The position numbers and the translations under genes are program-made. This document shows positions 42,038 through 51,790 of a stretch of 64,000 bases of DNA, one piece after another. The DNA lies in NCBI RefSeq assembly GCF_003226535.1, contig NZ_QKOB01000011.1, positions 1 through 64,000 of the forward strand. The letters are read 5' to 3'. Origin of the DNA: Meiothermus sp. Pnk-1 (lineage in GTDB: Bacteria; Deinococcota; Deinococci; Deinococcales; Thermaceae). The notes below the pieces were generated by a model. That model saw nothing but the letters and a program-made list of their open reading frames with translations. It made no database searches and had not been told where the DNA came from. Numbering within the stretch: the stretch's first letter is position 1; every line of letters starts with the position of its first letter.

Positions 42038-43651
42038 TCAGCGCTGGAAGGGGGTCTGCGGCGAGCGGTGATAGATCTGCGCCTCTCCGTTGTCGTAGAC
42101 CCGGTCACCCAGGAGCCAGGTGGATTGGGGGAATCCCCAGGCGATCGAGTTGGCCTGTTTGAGGCTCGAGTTCAGCGTGTGGAAGGCAAAGGGATTGCGC
42201 TGGGCCACATCCAGGTCGTTGAGGTTGGAAGGGCCGAAGTTGTATTCCATGTAGTAAGCGTCGTATAGGCGGGTCTCCGGGCCCACCCACAACACGCTCT
42301 CCCGCTCCCGCTCGCTCCAGGCGTGGATCGCCTCGATCTCGGCGGCGCTGTAGTGCATCCAGCGGTTGCTCACCAGGGGGTCGAGGGTGGCCTTGAGCAG
42401 GCTGAGCACCGCCAGGATCACCGCTGCTGCGCCCGCCACTTGCCAGCGCCAGGGGCTCGAGCCCAAGAGCCGGGAGAGGCCCAGGGCGAACAGCGGGGCG
42501 GCGAAGACGGCAAAGTAGGTGTACATGCGTACCTGGAGGTTGCTGCCCGCCTCGAGCCCTACCAGGTCGATCGGAATTGCCGCCGCCAACTGCAGGCCGA
42601 ACCCTCCATACAAAGCCAGCAGGAGAACCCGTGGGACAGCCGCTCTCTCGGGGGCGCGCAGGGTAGGGACGAGGAGCGTGAGCCAGGCCGCAAAAGAGCC
42701 CAGGAAAAGAATCCAGCGGAAGGAGGAGAGCAGCCTGTACACCCAAGGGCTCGCCCAGTCCGTAGCGGTGGATTCGTAGGGGTTAGATTCCGGGGTGAAG
42801 CTCAGGGCCAAGGCCCCGAGCTTGGCCAGGGCCGTTTTGAGCACTTCCAGGTTGTGCCCGGCGATGGGGTAGATGTACCACATCACCAACATCACCAGTA
42901 GCCAGGAAGCCCCTACCCGTAAGGCCAGGCGCTGGGTGGAGGTGCGCAGCTGGGGTAGAGGCTGGCGGCGCATCCCCAAAAGGAGCAGGGCGAAGATCAA
43001 GGCCACGGTGGAAGCCACGATGAAGCTCGAGCCGAAAAAGACGTTGAGCGTCGCTAGGCTAAAGGCCACCAGATAATAGACCGCCACCCAAGCTGCGAAG
43101 AGCCCCCAGTTGCGGGCTTGCGCTTCCATGAAGCCCTTCAGCAGGCTGAGCGAGGCCAGCAGGGTGAGGGCGACCGTGATCTTCTCGTGGTTGCCGCGGG
43201 AGACGGTAAATACCAGCTCTGGCACCAGAAACAGCGTCGAAGCAGCGATCAGGCCCAGCCGATCCGAGCCCAGCCAGCGGCGGAAGGCGGCAAAGCCGAA
43301 AATCCCCAGGAACACATTACCCAGGACGGGCAAATAGATCTGCGTCAATTCGCCGATGGGCCGCCCGGTGAAATAGGAGAGCATGTTGACCCAGGTGGCG
43401 TAGGCGTACCCATGCGGGTATGCCCCGGCGTAATCGATCCTGCCCTCGAGCTGCATGCGGGCGATGATTCCGGCGAAGGCCACCCCGTCGATCTCGCCCC
43501 AGCGACCGCCGTAACGCAGCACAAAGTACAAACCGAAGCAAAGCCCAACCCCTGCGATCAACCAGAACGCCGAGAGCTGGCTCTCTTGTCGGGGGTGGGG
43601 CCGGGCCTTAGCGGAAGGGGCTGGCTGGATATCTCTGCGGCTAGGGGTCAT
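42038..43651 (-). CDS. Polytopic membrane protein, GT-C glycosyltransferase-like
   Basis: The 537-residue protein has about ten to eleven membrane segments and a final outside domain of about 110 residues. The first outside loop reads GGRWGEIDGVAFAGIIARM and then AYPHGYAYATWVNML. An acidic first loop of this kind is typical of lipid-phosphosugar-dependent GT-C enzymes. No named family is certain. GGAGG precedes the ATG at 43651; the frame extends 16 codons upstream without support. It is the last gene of the operon that begins at 51790. Confidence 0.75.
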   Translation of the reverse strand: MTPSRRDIQPAPSAKARPHPRQESQLSAFWLIAGVGLCFGLYFVLRYGGRWGEIDGVAFAGIIARMQLEGRIDYAGAYPHGYAYATWVNMLSYFTGRPIGELTQIYLPVLGNVFLGIFGFAAFRRWLGSDRLGLIAASTLFLVPELVFTVSRGNHEKITVALTLLASLSLLKGFMEAQARNWGLFAAWVAVYYLVAFSLATLNVFFGSSFIVASTVALIFALLLLGMRRQPLPQLRTSTQRLALRVGASWLLVMLVMWYIYPIAGHNLEVLKTALAKLGALALSFTPESNPYESTATDWASPWVYRLLSSFRWILFLGSFAAWLTLLVPTLRAPERAAVPRVLLLALYGGFGLQLAAAIPIDLVGLEAGSNLQVRMYTYFAVFAAPLFALGLSRLLGSSPWRWQVAGAAAVILAVLSLLKATLDPLVSNRWMHYSAAEIEAIHAWSERERESVLWVGPETRLYDAYYMEYNFGPSNLNDLDVAQRNPFAFHTLNSSLKQANSIAWGFPQSTWLLGDRVYDNGEAQIYHRSPQTPFQR

Positions 43652-43664
43652 TGCGGCCTCCGGT

Positions 43665-46028
43665 TCATACCCATCTCCACGCGCGCCATAGGCCCACAAG
43701 CCCTGCGGCGAGGAGCGCCGCTAGCAGGATCAGGGCCATCGGATTCGTGCCAAACTCTTGTCGTATACCCTCTCGCTGGCTAGGGATGATGAAGACCGGG
43801 GCGAGCTCGAGGGTAATTTTCCCCAGCACCAGCCTAACCGGCTGGTAACCCCTCCCGCTGGGGGAGAAGGCCAACTCTTCAGACCACCGGCCCGCCCCCG
43901 GGACGCTGAGTTCGCTCCAGGCTTTTACCAGCTCGTTGCCCACCCACAGCTCGGCGGGTCCTGCGTAGTCGAGGCTGCCCTGGTTCTCCAGGCTTAGCCG
44001 GAACCAGGCTGGCTCAAACTGCCGGACATCTTTGGCCTCGAGCCTGCCCTGGAGCTTAGGAGTCTCCGCTTGGCGGCGGCTCCAGGTGCGGCTGGCCGCG
44101 TCATAGCGCAGCAGGTGGGCTCCGGCGGGAAGGCTGGGTAAGCCCAGGGCCGCACCCACCGGACGGGGTGTACTGAGCACCATCTGAAAGCCACCGGGGA
44201 TTGCCTTGACCTGACTGAGCTGGGCCCCCGGCAAGTTCAGGCTAGGGCCAGGAAAAGCCTGCAACCAGGCCCGCAGGTTGCGCGGGTCGCGTCCCGCGTA
44301 GGGGGCGAGGCGCTGGCGGAAGGCCTGCCAGCTCTCCCGGTCGGCGGGGGGCTCGAGGGTGAAGGCTTGGAGCTGGTAGCTGGCCTGCCGTAGCTCTACC
44401 CCGTCAGGACCGGTATAGAGCAGGTAGCCGCCCATAGCGTATAGAGCTTGTTCGGGCTTGCCGGGGTAAGCCCGGGGCGGGCCATCTTCGGCGGGGGATT
44501 TCGCGCCTGGGGCCGAAGGCGGAGGGGGGGTAGGAGGCGCTGAAGCCGGGCGCTCCAGGATCCAGCTATCTACATTGGGCCCGGCCTGGAGGCTTTGGGT
44601 GCGGAGTACCCGGCCATCCCCTAGGTTCCACAAGCCCCCCTGGGCCCAGCGCAGGTGGACGCGCTGGTCAATCGGGCTCAGGTAAAGCTGGGGAACGCGG
44701 AAGTAGCTTGCGCTGTACTCGCCCCTAAATCCTGGAGGGAGGGCCCGGTCGGAGGTGCGCACCAGCGAATCGTCCTTGGGTAGGTAAGGGGATTCGAGTT
44801 CCGCGATGGGGGCATCGCTGGTGCCGGAGAGCCAGTTCCAGTGCTCGCTGGCCTGGGCGCTGTAGAAGTAGATGCCTTCCGAGCCGGGGTAGCCCTGGGT
44901 GGCTTCGACGAAAGTGACCATGGGCCAGCGCTGGCCCACCACGAAGCGGGTCAGGTGGGCCGGGGAGGGAGCGTTAAACTTCTGCCCACCGATTTGGTAG
45001 GTCTCCTGGTAGGGATAAAAGCCCGCCAGATGCAGCCCGTAGCGCCAAACGGTGGGGTTATCGGTTTTCCAGGAGTAACGGAAGGTGGTGCGCTCGAGGT
45101 TGTAGGGTTCAGGACCAAAAGGTACCCCCGCGGGAAAACGGCTTCCGCGCACGACTAACTGGGCATAGCGGGTGGCCGGGTCGAAGTTATAGAACACAAA
45201 GGGCGACTCAAAGGATACCTGGGGTGGGTAGGTGCTGGAGTTGATGGCGTACATGCCGCCGTTTTGAAAGCCGGGGAAGGGGTTCAAGCGAAAGGTATAG
45301 TCGCGCAGGTCCAAGTAGAGGGGGTTGGGGTTTCGCTCGAACCAGTCGGGGGATTCCCGTCCGATGCCTAGAAAAGGGAAGTTGGGCATGATCGAGGGGG
45401 CTACCTTGAAGGGCAGCTCGGGTTGAGCCCGCAGATTGGCGCCAAAGCGCTCGCAGCCGCGGGTGGTCTGGTAGGGGTCGGCCTCGGGGCGGCGGCGGTT
45501 GGTCTGCCACAGGGGGTCCCCCCGGGCATCGGTGCCTACGGTGATTTCGATGTCGATTTGGCCATCCGGGTCTACGCGTTGGTCGCAGTCTAGGCCGTCC
45601 TCGAGTACCGTGAGCCGGTAGTTGGGCTTGCCGTTCACCAGCCAGCCTCCGCTTTGGGGGCGCAGGACGAGGACGGGGTAGGTGGGGTCGGTCAGCTCGA
45701 GGCGGTTTCCTTCCAGGTTGAAGGCGATGGGCAGGGCCCCCCAGGACCGTAGGTAGAGCCGAGCCTCCGGAGTGTCGCCGCCATGGGAAAAAACCAGCGC
45801 CATGCGGAAGTTTTGGGGGTTCTCAAAGGCGAAGATATACGCGTCGGTCTCGGTGTTGCCCCAGCGCCACCAAGGTTGGCGGCGCACGTCCGCGGGGATG
45901 GGGTTGGGGCTTACCACCGTCACCCAAGCCGGAACCCCGGCGATGGTTCCTCGCCAAGTAGCGCTTTCGGTTAGGCCGATCGAGGCAAGGCTCAAGGCCA
46001 GCCACACGAGGAGGTGGGCGTGTTTCAT
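43665..46028 (-). CDS. Large secreted protein with C-terminal membrane anchor; function unknown
   Basis: The 787-residue protein has a Sec signal (AHLLVWLALSLASIGL), a long Trp/Tyr/Pro-rich region, a Pro-rich linker (PPTPPPPSAPG, about residue 490), a second beta-rich domain, and a C-terminal membrane segment followed by WRAWRWV. A WETW-like composition and PYFR/YFRV strands suggest beta-sheet surface domains. I recognise no family. The start overlaps the GT2 stop (ATGA), so it belongs firmly to the glycosyltransferase operon and may be glycan-modified or glycan-binding. Confidence 0.75.
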   Translation of the reverse strand: MKHAHLLVWLALSLASIGLTESATWRGTIAGVPAWVTVVSPNPIPADVRRQPWWRWGNTETDAYIFAFENPQNFRMALVFSHGGDTPEARLYLRSWGALPIAFNLEGNRLELTDPTYPVLVLRPQSGGWLVNGKPNYRLTVLEDGLDCDQRVDPDGQIDIEITVGTDARGDPLWQTNRRRPEADPYQTTRGCERFGANLRAQPELPFKVAPSIMPNFPFLGIGRESPDWFERNPNPLYLDLRDYTFRLNPFPGFQNGGMYAINSSTYPPQVSFESPFVFYNFDPATRYAQLVVRGSRFPAGVPFGPEPYNLERTTFRYSWKTDNPTVWRYGLHLAGFYPYQETYQIGGQKFNAPSPAHLTRFVVGQRWPMVTFVEATQGYPGSEGIYFYSAQASEHWNWLSGTSDAPIAELESPYLPKDDSLVRTSDRALPPGFRGEYSASYFRVPQLYLSPIDQRVHLRWAQGGLWNLGDGRVLRTQSLQAGPNVDSWILERPASAPPTPPPPSAPGAKSPAEDGPPRAYPGKPEQALYAMGGYLLYTGPDGVELRQASYQLQAFTLEPPADRESWQAFRQRLAPYAGRDPRNLRAWLQAFPGPSLNLPGAQLSQVKAIPGGFQMVLSTPRPVGAALGLPSLPAGAHLLRYDAASRTWSRRQAETPKLQGRLEAKDVRQFEPAWFRLSLENQGSLDYAGPAELWVGNELVKAWSELSVPGAGRWSEELAFSPSGRGYQPVRLVLGKITLELAPVFIIPSQREGIRQEFGTNPMALILLAALLAAGLVGLWRAWRWV

Positions 46029-47158
46029 CGGTATCCCCCAAAGAGGTAAAACAAAGGTGGGAGGGCTTCTTGTAGGGTCCGGGTGGTGAGGCTGGGGTCG
46101 TTGGCCAAAGCGGTGATGATGGCCAGGTTCTCCTGGTTCCAACGCCGCAGAAAAGTCGTGCTGATCCTCATGCCAGGCTCGACCCCGACGGCTTCCAAAA
46201 CCAAATACCAAAGCTGGGCCCGGACGCTCTTAGGCATGGGCAACCGGCTTATCGTTCGGGCGATCGCGACGTCCCAGCGTAGCTTGGGGCTCTCGCGGGC
46301 GGCGCGTTCCAGGTAGGGCTGGGCCTTGGCTGGCTCCTTGGCTTCCAGGTACAAAAAACCGATCGCCGCCAGGCGGCCCACCACGGCCTGGTGGCGGTAG
46401 GGCTCGAGGTCGGGCGGCGTACTCGGGGGGAGCTTGTCCTGGAACATGGCGACCTCCTCGATCATGCGCGGCAGGATGTGCTTGGGGATGGTGTGCGACT
46501 CGGGGTGCTCCCGAAAGTAAGCCAGCGGGCGGGGCAGGTAGTAGGCTTGAGCCCCTCGCCCTAGCAGCTCCAGCCACAGCTCGTAATCGGACACAAACAC
46601 GTAGTCCGGGTCAAACAGGAAGGGATGGGGGTAAAAGCGCTGGAAGAGGCCTCGCCGCACCAGGGTGGTTTGCACCATGATGTAGTTGTTCAGATACAGC
46701 TCGCGCAGGCCGCGGTGCAGCCCTGGGGGGGGCAGGTGCCGGAAGATGCTGAGGTAGGGTACTGGCCCGTCGTCCTTCACCTTGTAGCCATCGGCGTGCA
46801 CAAAGGTGGCCTGGGGGTTTTGCTCGGCGGTAGCAACCAAGACCTCCAGCGTTTCCGGCATCCACCAGTCATCGGATGGAAGGATGATGAAATAGCGGCT
46901 TTCGGGGTGAGCGTTTTGCAGGCAGCGGGTATAGTTGGCGGCCAGGCCCAGGTTTTGAGGGTTTCGGAACACCCGCACCCTTGGGTCTTTATGGACGTAA
47001 GCTTCGGCTATGGCGTGGGTCTGGTCGGGGGAGTGGTCATCGGTGATGACCAGCTCAAAATCCTCAAAGCGCTGCGCCAACACGCTCTCGATGGCCTGGG
47101 CGATGTAGCTTTGGTGTTTGTAGGTGGGCATCAAAACGCTGACCGATGGACCCGCCAT
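46025..47158 (-). CDS. Glycosyltransferase family 2 with helical C-terminal extension
   Basis: The 377-residue enzyme has the GT-A start VSVLMPTYKHQSYIAQAIESV, VITDDHSPDQT for nucleotide binding and PSDDWWMPETL as the DxD-type metal site. After about residue 260 there is a TPR-like helical tail (LYLEAKEPAKAQPYLERAA; LPMPKSVRAQLWYL) shared with the GT2 at 50804-51790. It probably acts at the inner face of the inner membrane on a lipid-linked glycan. The start is 8 bp after the stop of the previous GT2 gene. Confidence 0.9.
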   Translation of the reverse strand: MAGPSVSVLMPTYKHQSYIAQAIESVLAQRFEDFELVITDDHSPDQTHAIAEAYVHKDPRVRVFRNPQNLGLAANYTRCLQNAHPESRYFIILPSDDWWMPETLEVLVATAEQNPQATFVHADGYKVKDDGPVPYLSIFRHLPPPGLHRGLRELYLNNYIMVQTTLVRRGLFQRFYPHPFLFDPDYVFVSDYELWLELLGRGAQAYYLPRPLAYFREHPESHTIPKHILPRMIEEVAMFQDKLPPSTPPDLEPYRHQAVVGRLAAIGFLYLEAKEPAKAQPYLERAARESPKLRWDVAIARTISRLPMPKSVRAQLWYLVLEAVGVEPGMRISTTFLRRWNQENLAIITALANDPSLTTRTLQEALPPLFYLFGGYR

Positions 47159-47166
47159 ACCCCCTC

Positions 47167-48111
47167 CTACAACAGGCCGACGACGGAGCGCAGGGCACGC
47201 TGCCCGAACTTATAGGTGAGCATGGTCAGGCAGCGGGTAAACAGGTAGGGCCGCCCCAATTGGGCAATCTCCCGGCAGTGCCTCAGGGCCTGGCCAAACT
47301 GCCCTCCGCTACCGGCCTGGGCGGCGGCCAGGTGGTAGGCGTGGGCGAGGTTGTTGCGGCGGTTCTCGGAGAGCAGCCGCGCCTTGGGAAAGCCGCTGCG
47401 CTCGGCTACCTCGATGGCGTGCCGGTAAGCGCCGATGGCTAGCTCGAGGGCAGATCTAGCGGTGATCTGCTGCGCAGAGTGAATCCGCCGCAGCGCCAGG
47501 TTGAGCGGCAGAAACCCCATCGGCTTTCCCACCGCCAGCCACGTGGGGTAGTCATAGGCGGGCAGGTACGGGCGTTGCTGGAACCCTCCCGCGGCCTCCA
47601 GCCGGGAGCGGGAGATGAGGGTGGTGATGGTAGGAATCCAGTACTCGCCCCGAAGCAAAGCGATGTACAAGTCGGTGGCGGGATTGAGCACCGGGTAGGG
47701 CGATTGCCTAAGGGGCCGGGCGTGTTCGTCTACGGCTTGGCACTGGGCAAAGCTGAGGGCATAGCCCCCCGCCAGGTGAAAGGGGAGGTGCTTGGCCAGG
47801 CGTTCGGGAAGCCACAGGTCATCGTCGTCCATCAGGGCGATAATCGATCCCTTGGCCTGGGCCAGGGCGAAGTTATAGGTCTCGGCGAAGTGCTCGATGC
47901 CGCGGTGTTCTTGGCGCAGGGGGCGAATCCGCGCATCGCGGGCGGCGAACGCGCAGGCCACCGGCCAGGTGTCATCGCTCGACCCGTCGTCCACCAGGAT
48001 GACTTCCCAATGGGGGTAGGTCTGCTCCAGGATGCTCGAGAGACTTTGGGCCAGCAGATGAGCCCGGTTGTAGGTGGCGATGAGGATGCTGACCTGGACT
48101 GGCTCAAGCAT
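47167..48111 (-). CDS. Glycosyltransferase family 2
   Basis: The 314-residue GT-A enzyme starts with VSILIATYNRAHLLAQSL and has ILVDDGSSDDTW for nucleotide binding and ALMDDDDLWLPERL as its metal motif. The C-terminal 100 residues are helical (GAYRHAIEVAERSGF). It overlaps the end of the flippase fusion gene by 8 bp. The donor sugar is not predictable. Confidence 0.92.
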   Translation of the reverse strand: MLEPVQVSILIATYNRAHLLAQSLSSILEQTYPHWEVILVDDGSSDDTWPVACAFAARDARIRPLRQEHRGIEHFAETYNFALAQAKGSIIALMDDDDLWLPERLAKHLPFHLAGGYALSFAQCQAVDEHARPLRQSPYPVLNPATDLYIALLRGEYWIPTITTLISRSRLEAAGGFQQRPYLPAYDYPTWLAVGKPMGFLPLNLALRRIHSAQQITARSALELAIGAYRHAIEVAERSGFPKARLLSENRRNNLAHAYHLAAAQAGSGGQFGQALRHCREIAQLGRPYLFTRCLTMLTYKFGQRALRSVVGLL

Positions 48112-50803
48112 GGGTTCGGGCCTCCTCGGGATAGGGTGCCTCGGTCAGGCGGCTTGGAGGGTAGTGGCGTTGCAGCGCGGCTTGGTAGACCTGCTCGAGC
48201 CCCTCTGCGGCGTGGTCCCAGGTGAAGTTGAGGGCGAGTTCACGGGCGGCTAGGCCGCGCGATTGGCGGGCTGAGGGGTCTTCGGCCAGGGTGAGCATCG
48301 CCGCCTCGAGGGCGGCTTCGTCCCTGGGAGGCACCAGCAGACCTGCCTCTGGCTGCACCACCTCGGGCAGCCCCCCTACCCTCGAGGCGATGATCGGTTT
48401 GCCCGAGGCCATGGCCTCCAGGGTTACCAGGGCAAAGGCCTCCTCCATCACCGAGGGAATTACTACCACATCGGCGGCCGCGTAGACGGCGGGGATCTGA
48501 TCGCGGCTGAGGTTGCCCAGGAAGTGGGCGTTGCACCCTTCCAGGCTGCGGCGTACCTCCTCAGCATAGGCTTGGTGCGGGTCGTGGTCTGAAAGCTGGG
48601 AACCCCACAGCTTGCTGCTGCCAGCCAGCGCCAAATGGACCTTGGGGTGGCGCCGGGAGAGGCGGGAGAAAGCCCGCGCCAAGTGGATCACCCCCTTCTC
48701 GTGCACAATGGCCCCCACGAAGAGAAACACCGTCTCGTCCTCGGCCACCCCCCATTCCCGGCGCAGCGCGCGCCTCGGCTCGAGATGGCGCTGCGGGTGA
48801 AAGCGCTCGGTATCTACTCCGTTGTAGACGCAGTACACCTGGCCCTCCAGGCCGTACCGGCTGAAGCCTCGCTGGAGCTGGCGGGCGATGAAGCGGCTCA
48901 CCCCTACCTGGGCTTGGCTGTGCCGGGCTACCAGACGGAAATCTCCCGGTTTAAGCGCCGGGCTTGGCCCTTGGTATATCTGGGTGAGGGGGTCGCCGTG
49001 AAAGTGGACGACCCGGGCCCTGGCCCGCAAACCCCGCACGTAGTCGTAGAGGTGGGTGTGTACGATATCGAAGGCCTCGAGGAGGCAAAGCCGCACCAAG
49101 GGCAAGTGGACCCGCAGGTCCAGCTCGCGCCCGGCCAGGCGGAGCACCGGGATCCTGGCCGGGCGGAGGGAGATCAGGCGCACTCCCTGCCACTCCCGCT
49201 CCCAGGCTTCCTTGCCTACCGCCGCTACCCAGACCCTGTGCCCCTGGCGGGCTTGGGTGCGGGCGATCTCCAAGGCGGCCCGCACTACGCCGCTGACTCC
49301 TTCGGCATCAGGATTTTTGGGGAGGACCCGGTTTCCCAAGATGTGCAGTATCCGGTACCCTACGCGCTCCTGCAAGGCGCGCAGGTAACCGAGGCGCCAC
49401 ACCCCTCCCAGGTAGAGCACCCCGGCTATGGGAATGGCGAGCCAGTCCAGGCCACGCCCCACCAGCCAGTGGGGGATCAGATAGGTGGTGATAAGCCCCA
49501 AAAACACGATGGTACCCAGAGATGCCCAAGGCAGGTATAGCCTGCCGGTGACCCCGATGACCCGCAAGAGTATCCAGTACGCTCCCAGGGTGTAAAACAC
49601 CTGGGAGCCGGTGTTGGCCAGCGCCGCGCCGATGGCTCCGTACGGAGGGATGAGCAGGTAATCTAAGCCGATGTTGAGCGCCGAGGCAGCAAAGCCCAGG
49701 GGGATTGTGGCCCAGGGGCGGCGGATGGCCCCTAGGGTGAGGCCGGTAACCGTTACCGACAAGCTGGGGATGAGCCCGAGGAAGAGGATCTGGGCTACCG
49801 GAACGGTAGGGAACATCTTTTCCCCGTATAGCCAGTAGATGGCCGTGCCCAGCATGGTGAGGGCGCCGAAGGATAGAGGGGTGGCGAAGAGGGTCATCAG
49901 CACTACGCCCTGGGCGATCTTCTCCCGCACCCGCCCCCAGTCCCCGGCGCCGAAGTCACGGGCGATGGCGGGGAAGAACCCCCCCACCAGGGCGTACCCC
50001 ATGCCCACGCAGAGGCCGTAGATGGTGAAGGCCAGGCTATAGTAGCCGATCTGGTCCTGAGTGGACAACTGGGCCAAAAAGTAGACCTCCGAGCGCTGCC
50101 AGACGATCATCTCAAATATGGTGTGGAGGATCATGGGGAGGCTGAAGGCCAGGTACAGCCACACCGTGGCACGGGTGGGACCTGGTTGAAAGCGGAATAA
50201 GTGCCGCTGGGTTCCTTTGCGCAGGGCATAGAAAAACAGGCCGATCGAGCTGCTGACGCCTAACGATAGGAGCGCCAGCAAGAAGCCCGGCTTACCCCAG
50301 TGCAGTAAAGCCGCCGCCGCGGCGATTCCGAGCTGCACAAAAGAGGCTACTGCCAGGCTGATCGCGGCGGGGCGGTACTCCTCGTTGCCCCAGAAGCTCG
50401 AGGTGAGGAGCCGGCTCAGGGCGTTCAAAAATGGCAGCGGCGCGATGATGGTGAGGTATAGGGAGAGGGGATGAGGGCTGCGCCAGGCCCACACCAGCAG
50501 CGCCAGCCCGATCAGGGCATTCAACGCCAGCAGCCCCCGGCTCACCCAAGCCGCCAGCGCTTCCCCCTCTTGTGGCCGCCCCTGGCCGCGGAGTTCGGAG
50601 ATAAACCGGGTGAGTGCCGCCGGAAAGGCCAACACCCCCAAGGCGCTCAGCAACCCGGCCAGCCAGGCGTAGTAGCTGACTTCACCGTAGGCCTGGGTAT
50701 CCAGGGTGCGGATCACGATCACCGAGACCACCATGCCGGTGAGGGTCGAGACCAGGGTGCTGACCGCATTCCATAGCCCATTGCGCACTGCTTTGGTGAG
50801 CAT
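48104..50803 (-). CDS. Fusion of a Wzx-type flippase with a family 4 glycosyltransferase
   Basis: The 899-residue protein has two complete parts. Residues 1-475 form a polysaccharide flippase of the MATE/MOP kind with about fourteen membrane segments (LTKAVRNGLWNAVSTLVSTLTG at the start). From about 483 a GT4 enzyme begins exactly where a free GT4 would start (YRILHILGNRVLPKNPDAEG), with FLFVGAIVHEKGVIHLARAF and the donor motif EAFALVTLEAMASGKPII near 800. The linker is only about 5-10 residues. The frame is continuous, without a stop or slippery run. The ATG follows directly on the GT2 stop (TAAATG). Confidence 0.92.
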   Translation of the reverse strand: MLTKAVRNGLWNAVSTLVSTLTGMVVSVIVIRTLDTQAYGEVSYYAWLAGLLSALGVLAFPAALTRFISELRGQGRPQEGEALAAWVSRGLLALNALIGLALLVWAWRSPHPLSLYLTIIAPLPFLNALSRLLTSSFWGNEEYRPAAISLAVASFVQLGIAAAAALLHWGKPGFLLALLSLGVSSSIGLFFYALRKGTQRHLFRFQPGPTRATVWLYLAFSLPMILHTIFEMIVWQRSEVYFLAQLSTQDQIGYYSLAFTIYGLCVGMGYALVGGFFPAIARDFGAGDWGRVREKIAQGVVLMTLFATPLSFGALTMLGTAIYWLYGEKMFPTVPVAQILFLGLIPSLSVTVTGLTLGAIRRPWATIPLGFAASALNIGLDYLLIPPYGAIGAALANTGSQVFYTLGAYWILLRVIGVTGRLYLPWASLGTIVFLGLITTYLIPHWLVGRGLDWLAIPIAGVLYLGGVWRLGYLRALQERVGYRILHILGNRVLPKNPDAEGVSGVVRAALEIARTQARQGHRVWVAAVGKEAWEREWQGVRLISLRPARIPVLRLAGRELDLRVHLPLVRLCLLEAFDIVHTHLYDYVRGLRARARVVHFHGDPLTQIYQGPSPALKPGDFRLVARHSQAQVGVSRFIARQLQRGFSRYGLEGQVYCVYNGVDTERFHPQRHLEPRRALRREWGVAEDETVFLFVGAIVHEKGVIHLARAFSRLSRRHPKVHLALAGSSKLWGSQLSDHDPHQAYAEEVRRSLEGCNAHFLGNLSRDQIPAVYAAADVVVIPSVMEEAFALVTLEAMASGKPIIASRVGGLPEVVQPEAGLLVPPRDEAALEAAMLTLAEDPSARQSRGLAARELALNFTWDHAAEGLEQVYQAALQRHYPPSRLTEAPYPEEARTHA

Positions 50804-51790
50804 TTAGGCCCTCCGCATGGCCTGGGTGGTACTCCAGGCCAGGTTCCACAGTTGGGCGCGGGTGTTCTTGGGAAGAGGAAGCGCGGCGATCCAGCGGGCC
50901 ACGGCGAGGTCGAGGCGGGTTTGTGGGCTTACCTGGACGGTTTTCTGCAACAAGGCTCGAGCCTCTTCGATTTTCGAAACGCCCAGCAGATGAAAGCTCA
51001 AGGCGGCCAGACGGTTCGCCAAGGCTTCCTGACGCGCAGGCTCGAGCCTGGGGGGGGTGAGGGGGGCCAGCTTCTCGAACATCCGCACCTCTTCTCTTAG
51101 GCGAGCTTCTATGTTGGCTTCAGTGGTGAGTGCTGCCGCGTGCTTGCGGATGTAGGCCAACGGTTCGGCCAGGTAATAAGCGGTGTGACCCTGCAGAAGC
51201 AGCCGCAGCCAAAGGTGCATGTCGTGTACGTGGCGCAGCTCGGGATCGAAAGGAGGTTTTTCTTGGATATATTTTCTGTTGACCAAAGCGCATTGGGCAG
51301 GGATGTAATCGGCCTGCATCAACAAAGACACCGCCTGGTGCAGCCCTTCCGGCGGTTGCCGCATGAACTCGCTATACCGGTTGAGCAACCGGCAAGCCTC
51401 GTCGGTGCGGTAGGCGTCGGCGTGCACTATAGCCACCTCGGGGTGCGCTTGCGCGACTTCTAGCAAACGCCTGAGGGTTTGCGGCGTCCACCAGTCATCG
51501 GCGGGAAGCAGGATAAAGTAGCGGCTTTGCGGGCTCATGCTGAGGAAGCAGCGGTTGAAGTTCTCCACGACGCCGAGGTTGGTGGGGTTGCGGAAGGATT
51601 TGATGCGGGGGTCGCGAGCGGCGTACTCGGCGACGATCTCGGGGGTGTGATCCTCTGAGGCGTTATCCCCGATGATCAACTCAAACGCCTCCATCTCTTG
51701 GGCCAGCACGCTCTCGATCGCGGTGGGGAGAAAGCGGGCGTAGTTATAGGTGGCCATCAATACGCTGACCTCGGGTTGGACGGGCTTCAT
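50804..51790 (-). CDS. Glycosyltransferase family 2 with helical C-terminal extension
   Basis: The 328-residue enzyme has VSVLMATYNYARFLPTAIE, LIIGDNASEDHT and PADDWWTPQTL as GT-A landmarks. Its tail (LSFHLLGVSKIEEARALLQ; LPLPKNTRAQLWNLAW) matches that of the GT2 at 46025-47158, so the two are paralogues. The ATG at 51790 is chosen by the conserved start; the frame is open 27 codons further. It opens the long operon that ends at 42038. Confidence 0.9.
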   Translation of the reverse strand: MKPVQPEVSVLMATYNYARFLPTAIESVLAQEMEAFELIIGDNASEDHTPEIVAEYAARDPRIKSFRNPTNLGVVENFNRCFLSMSPQSRYFILLPADDWWTPQTLRRLLEVAQAHPEVAIVHADAYRTDEACRLLNRYSEFMRQPPEGLHQAVSLLMQADYIPAQCALVNRKYIQEKPPFDPELRHVHDMHLWLRLLLQGHTAYYLAEPLAYIRKHAAALTTEANIEARLREEVRMFEKLAPLTPPRLEPARQEALANRLAALSFHLLGVSKIEEARALLQKTVQVSPQTRLDLAVARWIAALPLPKNTRAQLWNLAWSTTQAMRRA

